Shown piece after piece: positions 8,801 through 15,639 of a stretch of 64,000 nt of DNA. This stretch comes from Bacilli bacterium (GTDB lineage: Bacteria > Bacillota_I > Bacilli_A > RF39 > UBA660): NCBI GenBank assembly GCA_028708945.1, contig JAQVXV010000004.1:33762-97761 (forward strand). Reading direction: 5' to 3'. The translations under genes were made by a program, and so were the position numbers. The number at the start of each line of letters is the position of its first letter. Positions within the stretch are counted from its first letter, which is position 1. Below the pieces are notes generated by a model. It worked only from the letters and a program-made list of their open reading frames with translations, had not been told where the DNA came from and did no database searches.

Positions 8801-9510
8801 AAATAAACTGCCCCATATGTCATTATCAATGTTTTTACTTGCTCTATAAAAGCAGCTCTTTTAATCGCAGTTGCACTGTAATTATTAAAAGAACCTAAAG
8901 TATATGTTTGTTCTACACTATAACGAGGATTATCATTTAATGTGTTTGCTAATGTCTTTTTATATAATCCAAATGATTCTGTATAAGGACCTAATCCACT
9001 AGTCCAATAAGTAACAGCATCATAAAAATTGCCACCTGCATTAAAGTTTGCAGCTCCATATTCATTACTTAAATCGTAATAAGTATAAGATAATGCTCCT
9101 GAAGCATGAAATGGGTTAAAAACCTTCGATACTTTATTTAAATAACGAATATTACTTTCAACTGCTGTCGTTCCTGCAAAGGCCCAACATAAAAGCGAAG
9201 TTCCTTGATCTTTAATAGGCGTTAAATAACTTCTTCCTTCAACATTACCTAAAGTAAAACGGGAAGGAAAAACTAAACTCTTAGCTTCTTCGACTAAAAC
9301 TGTTTCATCAACACTAGGTTTATTTGATGTATAATTAAATTCATAAGAATATGGTCTTAATATTGTTTCTGATTTTGCTTCTTCACTAAGTGATAACCAA
9401 TCATTATAAGAATAACTGTAAGGTGCTATTTCAGATGCATAAGCAACATTAGAACCAAATAGACAAACTAACAATAGTGCTATTTGAAATAATGTTTTCT
9501 TTAGTTTCAT
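5833..9510 (-). CDS. Secreted papain-like (C1 family) cysteine protease with GLUG repeats, Ig-like domains and C-terminal dockerin
   Basis: After a signal peptide (LFQIALLLVCLFGSNVAYA) comes a C1-type peptidase: catalytic Cys in QGTSLLCWAFAG (about residue 108), His in NPHAMVIIGWDD (about 272) and Asn in IVQNSWG (about 307). A C-terminal lectin-like segment of the C1 group follows, then a Big2-like domain, about eight GLUG-type repeats (GGI.GY... every ~22 residues, about 770-960), another Big2-like domain and, at about 1165-1225, a dockerin with two calcium loops (DVNGDGQVNVAD and DVTEDNKILIND), each followed by LVKINRYIL. It should bind a cohesin, possibly the product of the next gene. ATG at 9510 is best spaced from AGGTGG. 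The stop is TGA. Confidence 0.88.
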   Translation of the reverse strand: MKLKKTLFQIALLLVCLFGSNVAYASEIAPYSYSYNDWLSLSEEAKSETILRPYSYEFNYTSNKPSVDETVLVEEAKSLVFPSRFTLGNVEGRSYLTPIKDQGTSLLCWAFAGTTAVESNIRYLNKVSKVFNPFHASGALSYTYYDLSNEYGAANFNAGGNFYDAVTYWTSGLGPYTESFGLYKKTLANTLNDNPRYSVEQTYTLGSFNNYSATAIKRAAFIEQVKTLIMTYGAVYFQAAAPDVYGTSNVYYNTTYSSVYTDSSVMYNNNPHAMVIIGWDDNFSKEKFNKGTKGTKPSQNGAWIVQNSWGTGLGDGGFNYYSYEDYVIGNFINGVITVKDVDYNNIYQYNPTGDLARSSSKYGANVFNKRNKDELLTQISFYVLNPNTQVNVYVNSVDGSLNSTNMKKITSKPITIEFAGFYTYELEQPITLSKTEFAVMIDVVNNQDFVYNIPLQSYMTNNNFQKELVGIMPNQSFTSLNGTKWNDQYTNGHSVFIKAYTEDINALSTPSIESVVKQNKIKSGGTLLLETFTKNIGNGTTLNYRIKNSSSEIVTNKFQIKKNNLINGKTLAVISATSIPDDIYTIEIITGSSKGSINFSIGNVTPTLSVAIDKITVGLNQSRNIKYLVNNPSGLTLTYKTSNNDVVTITNGVIKGVNYGTAKITINNIYTIDIDVSEPIYISKPGDFDIVRSNLNGYYILSNDIDFKDILYFPIGTSSNPFTGIFDGKGYTIKNLAIYTSSEYTGLFGNTKGAFIHNLTVMDSSIVGKEYTGIIGKSYGNDIKSIISYNTVVDGTSYVGGILGYANYTSIDKVINISEIYGELHTGGIVGYSANTIINNANNQTKITGTTNTGGISGYLNNVEISLSNNSGKISGTTNIGGIVGYGTSLNIKNCSNNADITGNNSGGIVGYILSSSYNSLLDKTYNSGIISGTTSGAIIGNVATGNYIISNNYSFTSNDLFGTTFDETTNTLKKSSSTINNQTSYSNFNFSNIWYIDNYAKLQSLKEATGIVLEKSSYTINVGESLYINATASPQTIINKVLIYQTTSPNITLSGNKVTAKSTGDANITIRTTNGVTKNVSVKVIDELNSQNYKLRNNMITKVSSDLTISEFTNNILKKSSTYQIYKDGNKINNNNILIGTNTEFVLTTGASSINYIISVSGDVNGDGQVNVADLVKINRYILGLSSINIEAEKIAADVTEDNKILINDLVKINRYILELIGNL

Positions 9511-9533
9511 CATTACCACCTACTTACTTCAAT

Positions 9534-9542
9534 ATTATAGCA
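9534..9542 (-). promoter_or_regulatory. Extended -10 promoter of the protease operon
   Basis: The minus strand reads TGCTATAAT, an extended -10 (TG-N-TATAAT) about 20 bases upstream of the start region. The -35 region is weak. It is the only promoter-like element between the YtxH terminator and the protease gene. Confidence 0.5.
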
Positions 9543-9583
9543 TAAAATGTCCATATATTAAAGAGTTTTAAAGTTATTGACAC

Positions 9584-9605
9584 AAAAAAAAGCCATATGG
9601 CTTTT
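9584..9605 (-). terminator. Terminator after the ytxH-like gene
   Basis: AAAAGCCATATGGCTTTT is a perfect palindrome at the stop codon of the ytxH-like gene, followed on the minus strand by a run of seven or more T. Confidence 0.7.
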
Positions 9606-10032
9606 ATTTTGTTTTTTTGTCTTGTGCTTCTAATTTTGCTAAAACTTCTTTTGTTACTTCAATAGTTTTAGTTCTAATAGTATCGGCAGTTTTCTCTAAA
9701 ATAGGAGTTCCTTTTTCAATTGAATAATCTACTAATTCATTTGCTTTTTCTAATAATTGTTTAGATTTTTCTTTAGCAATTTTCATTACTTTTTCTTTAT
9801 CTAAATCTTCTAACTCAGTCTTTATTTCAAAAACTTTAGTTTCGATATATTCTTTAACTTCATCAATATCTACTTCTTTCGCTTTTTCAATTAATTCATC
9901 TAGTTTTTCTTTTAATTGTTTCCTTGTTTCTTTACCAGATTTTGGCGCAAATAAGATTCCTAAACCTGCTCCAATACCCGCTCCTAACAAAAACTTTCCT
10001 AATCCTTTTTTCTTACCCATTTTCTTACTCAT
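9604..10032 (-). CDS. YtxH-family protein
   Basis: About 142 aa. The N-terminus GKFLLGAGIGAGLGILFAPKSG is the diagnostic Gly/Ala-rich hydrophobic segment of the YtxH family, followed by KETRKQLKEKLDELI and a long amphipathic helical region to the end. The family is membrane-associated and linked with general stress proteins in Bacillus; no molecular activity is established. It is the last gene of a four-gene run with DUF948, an acidic protein and a lipoprotein, overlapping the DUF948 gene by several bases. ATG at 10032 was chosen over an upstream GTG; the methionine at 10020 is also possible. Confidence 0.8.
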   Translation of the reverse strand: MSKKMGKKKGLGKFLLGAGIGAGLGILFAPKSGKETRKQLKEKLDELIEKAKEVDIDEVKEYIETKVFEIKTELEDLDKEKVMKIAKEKSKQLLEKANELVDYSIEKGTPILEKTADTIRTKTIEVTKEVLAKLEAQDKKTK

Positions 10033-10330
10033 CCTCACTTTTCTCCTTTTCTTTTTTACTTTTCTTTTTTCTCTTTTTAAATAAAGAAGTTATTCCATTC
10101 ATTGTCGCCGTTACAAACTTATCAGTTAAAAGCGATACAATATCTGCAGCCTTATCTACAAGATCGAATAAGCCATCCAGTTTATGTAATTTTGTATTTA
10201 CATCATCTACAACTTTATCAACTTTTTCAACAGTTTTTATAAGACGAATCGCTAGTACAATCATTATTGCTATTAATATTATTAATAATATATATAGTAT
10301 TATTGGCAATAAATTATTCATAAACTCCAT
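10025..10330 (-). CDS. DUF948-like (YtxG-type) membrane protein
   Basis: A 101-aa protein with an N-terminal transmembrane helix (LLPIILYILLIILIAIMIVLAI), an amphipathic segment of repeated V-D-K-V (TVEKVDKVVDDVNTKL) and a very basic Lys-rich tail. This is the layout of DUF948 proteins such as YtxG, which are usually encoded next to YtxH, as here. The ATG overlaps the previous stop codon (TAATG), indicating translational coupling. A GAGGGAT ribosome binding site lies 7 bases upstream. Function is unknown. Confidence 0.7.
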   Translation of the reverse strand: MEFMNNLLPIILYILLIILIAIMIVLAIRLIKTVEKVDKVVDDVNTKLHKLDGLFDLVDKAADIVSLLTDKFVTATMNGITSLFKKRKKKSKKEKEKSEDE

Positions 10331-11019
10331 TAATTATCCCTCTTTTCGTACATTGAATCTATTAAATTAAATAAATCATCATTGTCAACATGTTCTTTAA
10401 TTCCGTCGTGTTCCCTTTCATCTTGTAACTCTTCTTCGAATTTTTCTAAATTGTTTAAACTGTCTAAACTAGCACTTTCAAGTTCATCAAATATATCTGG
10501 TTCTTTTGAAAGTTCTTCAAAAAGGTCGTTTGGTTCAACTATTTCTTCTTTTTTAAATTCACCAGTTAATGTTGACTCTAATTCATCTTCTAGAGTACCA
10601 AAAGCTTTTTTTCTTATCATATCAATATTAATATCTCCAGTTCTTGTATTTTCATACGAAGTACTTGGTTTAGGTTGAATATCTTCTTTTGAATAATTCT
10701 TATCTAAAATTCCATAAACAGGAGATATAACCGGTGTTGGTTTAAATATTCTTTTTTCTTCTTTTACTTTTACTTTGTAATCACTTTTAATGTTTTTCTT
10801 AGAACGTGTTAATCCCTCAAATTCATCATCGTTGAAAAATACCGGATTAGATAGGTTCCCTTCTCTTTTTATTTCAAGCGAAACATCATCAAAATCCGTT
10901 TCTGTTTTGCTTTCTTCGGGTGCCGGTATTATAACTTGTTTAACCTCTGTTTTAATAGGTTCTTCTATTGTTTCAGGTTCTTCAATAAAAAAGTCTTTGA
11001 TTTTTTTAATTATTCCCAT
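10330..11019 (-). CDS. Acidic cytoplasmic protein with PVISPVYGIL motif, unknown function
   Basis: About 229 aa, without signal peptide or membrane helix. A basic N-terminal amphipathic helix (MGIIKKIKDFFIEEP) may touch the membrane. A central short conserved-looking block, FKPTPVISPVYGILDKNY, stands out from otherwise acidic, low-complexity sequence rich in Glu, Asp and Ser. I have no family name for it. ATG at 11019 follows GTGAGGG; an upstream ATG at 11040 would lie inside the previous gene. It is the second gene of the lipoprotein-acidic protein-DUF948-YtxH run, suggesting an envelope-linked role, but that is inference. Confidence 0.65.
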   Translation of the reverse strand: MGIIKKIKDFFIEEPETIEEPIKTEVKQVIIPAPEESKTETDFDDVSLEIKREGNLSNPVFFNDDEFEGLTRSKKNIKSDYKVKVKEEKRIFKPTPVISPVYGILDKNYSKEDIQPKPSTSYENTRTGDINIDMIRKKAFGTLEDELESTLTGEFKKEEIVEPNDLFEELSKEPDIFDELESASLDSLNNLEKFEEELQDEREHDGIKEHVDNDDLFNLIDSMYEKRDN

Positions 11020-11020
11020 T

Positions 11021-11617
11021 TTATCCCTCACTATCGTCATATTCTAAGAAAATTTCCTCTTCTTCTGGAATGAATTCAGTATAAGTTGTCTCTTTGTTTT
11101 CAAAATAATCTTCATTTATTACTGCTTTTATTACATTACTGTTATATTTTATTGTCGACAAAATGTAACTAGCATTTAGGATTACTTTATTAATATCTTC
11201 TTTTTTTACTAATGCCTCTATATTGGCATAATTATAATAGAAATTAATTAAATATTTTTCGTCTTTTTTTCTTATTTCTAAATATCCATTTTTATTATTT
11301 ATCTCTATTTTTTTTGAATAATATATATCATTATTTTCTTCAAATTTAAACTCTTTTTTATAATAATAACTTATTATATCTACATATAAATAATAATAAT
11401 TGCCATCAGAATAAAGTTTTTCATTATACTCATTAGTGGTAATATATGCTACCCCACCAGGACAAAAATACTTATAACCTTTTCCTATCCGATTATATAA
11501 ATTGTTATCTTTGGATAAGACAACATTTATTATTGTATCAATATTACTTGTATCTATTCTAACAACAGTACAACCGGCAAGAAGAAAAACTAACAATATC
11601 AAAATAGCTTTTCTCAT
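11021..11617 (-). CDS. Small lipoprotein, unknown function
   Basis: 198 aa with a classical lipoprotein signal: basic start (MRK), hydrophobic core AILILLVFL and lipobox LLAGC with the acylated Cys at residue 16. The mature part is Tyr- and Asn-rich with predicted beta strands and an acidic C-terminus (FIPEEEEIFLEYDDSEG). It should be anchored on the outer face of the membrane. It heads the operon that continues with the acidic protein, DUF948 and YtxH, and its stop codon almost touches the next start. No family was recognised. Confidence 0.7.
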   Translation of the reverse strand: MRKAILILLVFLLAGCTVVRIDTSNIDTIINVVLSKDNNLYNRIGKGYKYFCPGGVAYITTNEYNEKLYSDGNYYYLYVDIISYYYKKEFKFEENNDIYYSKKIEINNKNGYLEIRKKDEKYLINFYYNYANIEALVKKEDINKVILNASYILSTIKYNSNVIKAVINEDYFENKETTYTEFIPEEEEIFLEYDDSEG

Positions 11618-11669
11618 CTTATCACTCTCAATCTAATTATAACAAATGTTTTAAACTTTTAATAGCATT

Positions 11670-12302
11670 TTAATTCTTTTTTACACTTAATTGATATATA
11701 TTGTTACCCATATTTGCAAATTTTTTCTCATATTCAGTAGAAACATTGTCTTTTAAATCATCTCCATATAAGTCTAAAGAAATGTTTTCAATTAGATATC
11801 CATAATTTACAAGTTCAACTAAGGAAAATTCAAATAATTTTCGATTATCCGTTTTTATTTGTATTTTTTTAGCATTTTTAAAAATATTATCATACTTTTT
11901 TAAGAAATTAGTGCTTGTTAATCTTCTATGAGCATGTCTTTTTTTAGGCCATGGATCAGAAAAATTTAAATATAAAGCATCTATTTCTTTATCAAAAACA
12001 TCTTCTATATTAGTAGCATCCATTCGTATAAAGAATAAATTATCGATTTGTTTTTCTTCAATTTTTTCTATAGCACGAACTAACACACTATCAAATTTTT
12101 CAATTCCAATATAATTTATTTCTGGGTTTTTTATTGCCGAATTGATTATAAAGTCACCTTTCCCAGTGCCTATCTCAACATGTAGTTCATTTTTATTATT
12201 GAACAATTGATTAAAATTCCCTTTATTTTCTTTATAATCTCTAATTAAAAATTCACTTTTTTCTATTTTGTTTGATGCATCTTTAACATTTCTTAAGCGC
12301 AT
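11670..12302 (-). CDS. trmB: tRNA (guanine-N7-)-methyltransferase
   Basis: About 210 aa. SAM-dependent enzyme that methylates G46 in the variable loop of tRNAs. The SAM-binding motif HVEIGTGKGDF, the central NYIGIEKFDSVLVRA, and the family signature LYLNFSDPWPKKRHAHRRLT are all present. The true start is the ATG at 12302 (MRLRNVKD), preceded by AAAGGTGATAG. A longer open frame extends upstream, but it is only the reverse of the Met-Gly-Pro gene and is not used. It is divergently oriented from that gene and stands alone. Confidence 0.92.
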   Translation of the reverse strand: MRLRNVKDASNKIEKSEFLIRDYKENKGNFNQLFNNKNELHVEIGTGKGDFIINSAIKNPEINYIGIEKFDSVLVRAIEKIEEKQIDNLFFIRMDATNIEDVFDKEIDALYLNFSDPWPKKRHAHRRLTSTNFLKKYDNIFKNAKKIQIKTDNRKLFEFSLVELVNYGYLIENISLDLYGDDLKDNVSTEYEKKFANMGNNIYQLSVKKN

Positions 12303-12335
12303 TCTATCACCTTTAGAAATTATAACATATAAAGC

Positions 12336-12362
12336 ACCAAAAATAAATAAAAGCATATAATT
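12336..12362 (+). promoter_or_regulatory. Possible sigma-K-like (late mother-cell) promoter
   Basis: Upstream of the Met-Gly-Pro repeat gene, AC (12336) is followed after 16 bases by CATATAATT (12354-12362), close to the sigma-K pattern AC-N16-CATANNNTA with one mismatch. In so AT-rich a sequence this could be chance, and TATAAT within it could equally serve sigma-A. Confidence 0.25.
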
Positions 12363-12386
12363 TATTAGATAAATAAAGGAGGATTT

Positions 12387-12683
12387 ATGAAAAAAGAAAG
12401 AGACTGTGGTATGACTCCATACCCAATATATCCAATGATGCAAGGCCAAATGCCAGGTGCTCAAATGGGACCTGGAATGGGACTTCAAATGGGACCTCAA
12501 ATGGGACCTGGAATGGCACCTGGAATGGGACCTGGAATGGGACCTGGAATGAGTAATACTCCATCTTGTGACCAACAATTAAATAACCTTAATAGTAAGG
12601 TTAATAACTTAGAAAAAAGGGTAACGGCTTTAGAAAATAAAACAGGAAATAGTTACAATGAATCAAATTACTATATGGTTTAA
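12387..12683 (+). CDS. Small Met-Gly-Pro repeat protein with C-terminal coiled coil
   Basis: 98 aa. After MKKERDCGMTPYPIYPMM comes a run of about ten units of the type (M)-G-P-G/Q-M, and then a heptad region (QLNNLNSKVNNLEKRVTALE) that should form a short coiled coil. There is no signal peptide. The start is secured by a perfect AAAGGAGG site 5-7 bases upstream and the stop is followed at once by a strong terminator, so it is a monocistronic unit. Composition (Met, Gly, Pro, Tyr, few Cys) recalls spore coat or exosporium proteins, and spo0A and sspI are in the same window; a coat role is a guess. The DNA repeats may vary in number between strains. Confidence 0.7.
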   Translation: MKKERDCGMTPYPIYPMMQGQMPGAQMGPGMGLQMGPQMGPGMAPGMGPGMGPGMSNTPSCDQQLNNLNSKVNNLEKRVTALENKTGNSYNESNYYMV

Positions 12684-12697
12684 CATATAGTTTTTTT
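12671..12697 (+). terminator. Terminator of the Met-Gly-Pro repeat gene
   Basis: CTATATG-GTTTAA-CATATAG forms a perfect 7-bp stem and is followed by seven T. It overlaps the stop codon. Confidence 0.8.
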
Positions 12698-12704
12698 ATG
12701 ATTT

Positions 12705-14723
12705 TTAGAAGCGTCCGCCGCCTCCACCGCCTCCACCGAAACCTCCACCAGAAGAAAATCCTCCACCGGCTCCAAATCCAGATGAACTTTTGCCAGATGA
12801 AGCTGCATTTCTTGCATTTGTTGCTGCCGATACTGATGAAATTATTGTACCGTTAATTAAAGAAGTCATATTGTTTATTGTTCTCATATGAATAATATGG
12901 GTTACATAAGCAGAATCTTGGTTGTTAATATCCATCTCATCAATTTTTATTTTCATTGTTTTATTCAATTCTTTAGCGCATCCAAATACCATTGCATAAA
13001 CTAAATATTTTTCCCACAAACTTATATGTGGTAAATCTCTATCTTTAAAATTACCAAAATCATATAAGAAATTACTTAATGCTTTCCATTTTGCGTATTC
13101 TTCATTTCCTGAAATTGTCCTTTTAGAAATACTTGCACCATACAATAAAGAAGAAAACACTATTATAACAATCAAAAATATTGTTTTAAACGCTAAAGGA
13201 TTATTTGGTGTCCAAATTAAAAATATAAGACCAAGTAAAGACATAGCTACAATTGCTAGACGAATACTAGTTTTTTCTTCAAAAAAATTATAACTTTCAC
13301 ATTCTTTTTCAACGGCATCTTTCCATCTTTTATAGTTAGAAAGGAAACTATTATATCTTTTTTTAGACGCATTTTTAATTTCTTTTAAAGTTACATCATT
13401 ATCTACAACAATTTTGTTAAAAAACCAGTCTAATAATATTTTTTCAGATTCTGTTAATTCTTGTTCTAATTTTCGTTCAGGATGATATACCAATCTATAG
13501 TCATCTTCTACCGCTTCATAATCGATTACTTTTTTAGATATTAAATTGACAATTGCGGATGATAATGATTGTCCATCAATGTTTTTATACATTAAATATT
13601 TTACGACTTCTGGACCATAATCATTTGGAAAATCTCTAAAGTATTTATGTTTGAAAGATGGTCTATATTCTTTATCGTGTTGTATATAAGCATAACAGAT
13701 GAAAATTACTAAAGATAATGCCCATAAACCTAAAAACCCAAACCATCTTTGCAGTAAAGTTTTTTCTTTCTTCTCAATTTTTACTAAACAAATATCTAAT
13801 CTTTCATTCAATGAATCTTTTAATTCGCTTTCTGTTAAAAGGTCAACAGAAGAAACACAACTGTTATATTGGTCTCGATCTAAATCTCTTTCAACTTCCT
13901 CGACACATTGTTTTGCTATAAACTCATTTTCTTCTTTGATTATTTCCCTTTTGTTATTGGCATCGTCAGCTCTTTCTTGTTCAACAGCTAAAATACTCTC
14001 TAAAGCATCGACATTGCTGTTTTTATTGCTTTCAGAAACAACACTTCTATCAAAGACTAATCTTATATCCATTTCTTCTCTTTCATATAAAGTGTTTATA
14101 GTAACTTCTACCTTATTTTTATCAATAATCTCAATATTACCATTTAAAGGGCCATGTGCCCAAGCCTTTAACGTTTCAACGTTGTCTGGTATATTTACTA
14201 TTAATTTATAAATTTTTACACTTTCTGCTAATTCATCAGAAAATATATTGAAGTAGAGTTCAGCTACATCGTTATGGACTACTACTATATCATTAATAGA
14301 ATAATCGAGCGCAAAAGCCATTTTGTTTTCTGCTGGATTAAAAATTTTATATTTTTCACCACTAGAAGTAGAAGTTATATTATATACATTTGAGTCTCCT
14401 AAATCAGCATCACTGCTTAAATTAAATGGTGTTTTTAATCCACCTTTAATTCCACTGATACCTCTTAAAGTAATACCTTTTCCGTTATAGATATCACTAC
14501 CATAAAAAGAATTAAGCGTCCCATCAAAAGACTTCAATGAAGAGTTTTTATAATTTATAATTCTTTCAAAGCCATTATATTCACCATTTAAATTAAATGA
14601 TTCACTGATATCTATATCACCGTTTTTTAAAATTGTTAATTCCATATTATATTCTTCTATACCATAAGCTTGTACAGAAAAAGGAATTATTATTAATAAT
14701 AAGAAAAACATTATTTTTTTCAT
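12705..14723 (-). CDS. DUF2207 membrane protein with Gly-rich tail
   Basis: About 672 aa. A signal peptide (MKKIMFFLLLIIIPFSVQA) precedes an extracellular beta-rich DUF2207 domain (YNMELTILKNGDIDISESF onwards, to about residue 270). A Glu/Asp-rich helical stretch, a transmembrane helix near residue 365 (GLWALSLVIFICYAY), a cytoplasmic region, two more membrane helices near 520-560 and a C-terminal tail of GGG(F/S) repeats follow. DUF2207 proteins with such tails usually accompany LemA, as here, where lemA lies directly upstream. Function is unknown. The ATG at 14723 follows GAGGTGATAAAG; a longer upstream frame has no signal peptide at its start and overlaps lemA. Confidence 0.85.
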   Translation of the reverse strand: MKKIMFFLLLIIIPFSVQAYGIEEYNMELTILKNGDIDISESFNLNGEYNGFERIINYKNSSLKSFDGTLNSFYGSDIYNGKGITLRGISGIKGGLKTPFNLSSDADLGDSNVYNITSTSSGEKYKIFNPAENKMAFALDYSINDIVVVHNDVAELYFNIFSDELAESVKIYKLIVNIPDNVETLKAWAHGPLNGNIEIIDKNKVEVTINTLYEREEMDIRLVFDRSVVSESNKNSNVDALESILAVEQERADDANNKREIIKEENEFIAKQCVEEVERDLDRDQYNSCVSSVDLLTESELKDSLNERLDICLVKIEKKEKTLLQRWFGFLGLWALSLVIFICYAYIQHDKEYRPSFKHKYFRDFPNDYGPEVVKYLMYKNIDGQSLSSAIVNLISKKVIDYEAVEDDYRLVYHPERKLEQELTESEKILLDWFFNKIVVDNDVTLKEIKNASKKRYNSFLSNYKRWKDAVEKECESYNFFEEKTSIRLAIVAMSLLGLIFLIWTPNNPLAFKTIFLIVIIVFSSLLYGASISKRTISGNEEYAKWKALSNFLYDFGNFKDRDLPHISLWEKYLVYAMVFGCAKELNKTMKIKIDEMDINNQDSAYVTHIIHMRTINNMTSLINGTIISSVSAATNARNAASSGKSSSGFGAGGGFSSGGGFGGGGGGGGRF

Positions 14724-14735
14724 CTTTATCACCTC

Positions 14736-14759
14736 AAAAAAAGACTTACAAAGTAAGCC
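14736..14759 (-). terminator. Hairpin with T-tract between lemA and the DUF2207 gene (attenuator?)
   Basis: On the minus strand GGCTTAC-TTT-GTAAGTC (one G-U pair) is followed by seven T, immediately after the lemA stop. It would partially terminate transcription before the DUF2207 gene, setting a lower level for the second gene. Confidence 0.55.
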
Positions 14760-14760
14760 C

Positions 14761-15312
14761 TTAAAATTTAACTTTTGGTGCTTCTTTTGCTGATTCTTCA
14801 ATTTCAAAAAAAGCCTCTGGTTTAAAATTAAACATTCCGGCAACTATATTGCTTGGAAACATTTCAATTTTATTTTTATATAATAATACTGCATCATTAT
14901 AAAATTGTCTCGCATAGGCAATTTTGTCCTCAGTTTCTTTTAAACTATCTTGTAGCGAAATAAAATTTGTATTTGCTTTTAAATCCGGATAAGATTCAGT
15001 TAATGCAAATAAACGTCCTAAAGCTTGTGTCAATTCACCATTTGCTGCCATTTCTTCTTGTGCTGTAGTTGCACTAACAGCCTTATTACGAGCATTAATT
15101 ACCGCTTCTAATGTTCCACTTTCGTGTTTAGTATATCCCTTTACAGTTTCGATTAAATTAGGTATTAAATCTGCCCTTCTTTTTAACAAAACATCTATTT
15201 GCGCCCATTGATCTTTTACATTATTTCTTAAACCTACTAATCCATTGTAGGTTCCCATTACAAATAACGCAATTAAGACTAAGATCACAATTATAATTAA
15301 AACAATATCCAT
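14761..15312 (-). CDS. lemA: LemA family protein
   Basis: 183 aa. One N-terminal membrane helix (VLIIIVILVLIALFVMG) is followed by the LemA signature YNGLVGLRNNVKDQWAQIDV, then LLKRRADLIPNLIETVKGY, helical repeats and FSNIVAG-like MFPSNIVAGMFNFKP near the C-terminus. LemA proteins have one helix in the membrane and a cytoplasm- or outside-facing helical bundle; their function is not established. The ATG at 15312 has an AGGAGGAAG site; the longer open frame upstream lacks one. It is co-directional with the DUF2207 gene, a common pairing. Confidence 0.9.
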   Translation of the reverse strand: MDIVLIIIVILVLIALFVMGTYNGLVGLRNNVKDQWAQIDVLLKRRADLIPNLIETVKGYTKHESGTLEAVINARNKAVSATTAQEEMAANGELTQALGRLFALTESYPDLKANTNFISLQDSLKETEDKIAYARQFYNDAVLLYKNKIEMFPSNIVAGMFNFKPEAFFEIEESAKEAPKVKF

Positions 15313-15374
15313 ACTCTTCCTCCTATAGTATAAGTATACAATATATTTCAAAAAAAAGAAAGATTTTTTTAAAA

Positions 15375-15403
15375 GTATAAAAACTTTTTATTAGATTAAA
15401 CTA
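15375..15403 (+). promoter_or_regulatory. Possible sigma-G/F (forespore) promoter of sspI
   Basis: GTATA (15375-15379) and TAAACTA (15397-15403) are separated by 17 bases, resembling the forespore promoter pattern G-Y-A-T-R ... C-A-T-N-H-T-A with two mismatches in the -10 element. It is 18 bases upstream of the sspI start. Support comes mainly from the spore-specific gene it precedes. Confidence 0.35.
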
Positions 15404-15420
15404 TATATGAAAGGAGTCTT

Positions 15421-15624
15421 ATGGATATAAACATTAGAGAGAGTATTATAAATAATTTTAAAGGTGCTTCTGATGATGAAATTAAAGTGTCGATCGTTGA
15501 AAGTATAAAGGATAATAAAGAGATTACTTTACCAGGTTTAGGCGTCTTTTTTGAACTCTTATGGATAAATTGTGACGACTTTATGAAAGAAAAAATATTG
15601 GCGGCAATAAAAAAAGGTATTTAA
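15421..15624 (+). CDS. sspI: Small acid-soluble spore protein SspI
   Basis: 67 aa, the usual size of SspI. The N-terminus MDINIRESIINNFKGAS, the central IVESIKDNKEITLPGLGVFF and LLWINC, and the C-terminal KEKILAAIKKG align along their length with Bacillus SspI (MDLNLR..., LPGLGVLFEVIW). SspI is made in the forespore and packed in the dormant spore; it differs from the DNA-coating alpha/beta type SASPs. A GAAAGGAG site precedes the ATG by 5 bases. It is a single-gene unit with a terminator shared with dnaJ. With spo0A it is the best evidence in this window that the organism sporulates. Confidence 0.88.
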   Translation: MDINIRESIINNFKGASDDEIKVSIVESIKDNKEITLPGLGVFFELLWINCDDFMKEKILAAIKKGI

Positions 15625-15639
15625 AAATACCTTTTTTTT
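15609..15639. terminator. Bidirectional terminator between sspI and dnaJ
   Basis: A-tract, GGTATTT-A-AAATACC stem and T-tract arranged symmetrically between two convergent genes, so either strand reads as a hairpin followed by T. Confidence 0.8.

Noticed and set aside
12460..12552. Met-Gly-Pro run taken as collagen-like triple helix
   Set aside because: The Gly spacing is not a regular Gly-X-Y pattern over enough triplets.
12303..12578. N-terminal extension of trmB rich in His and Ser
   Set aside because: It is antisense to the Met-Gly-Pro gene, and the real trmB start has a good ribosome binding site at 12302.
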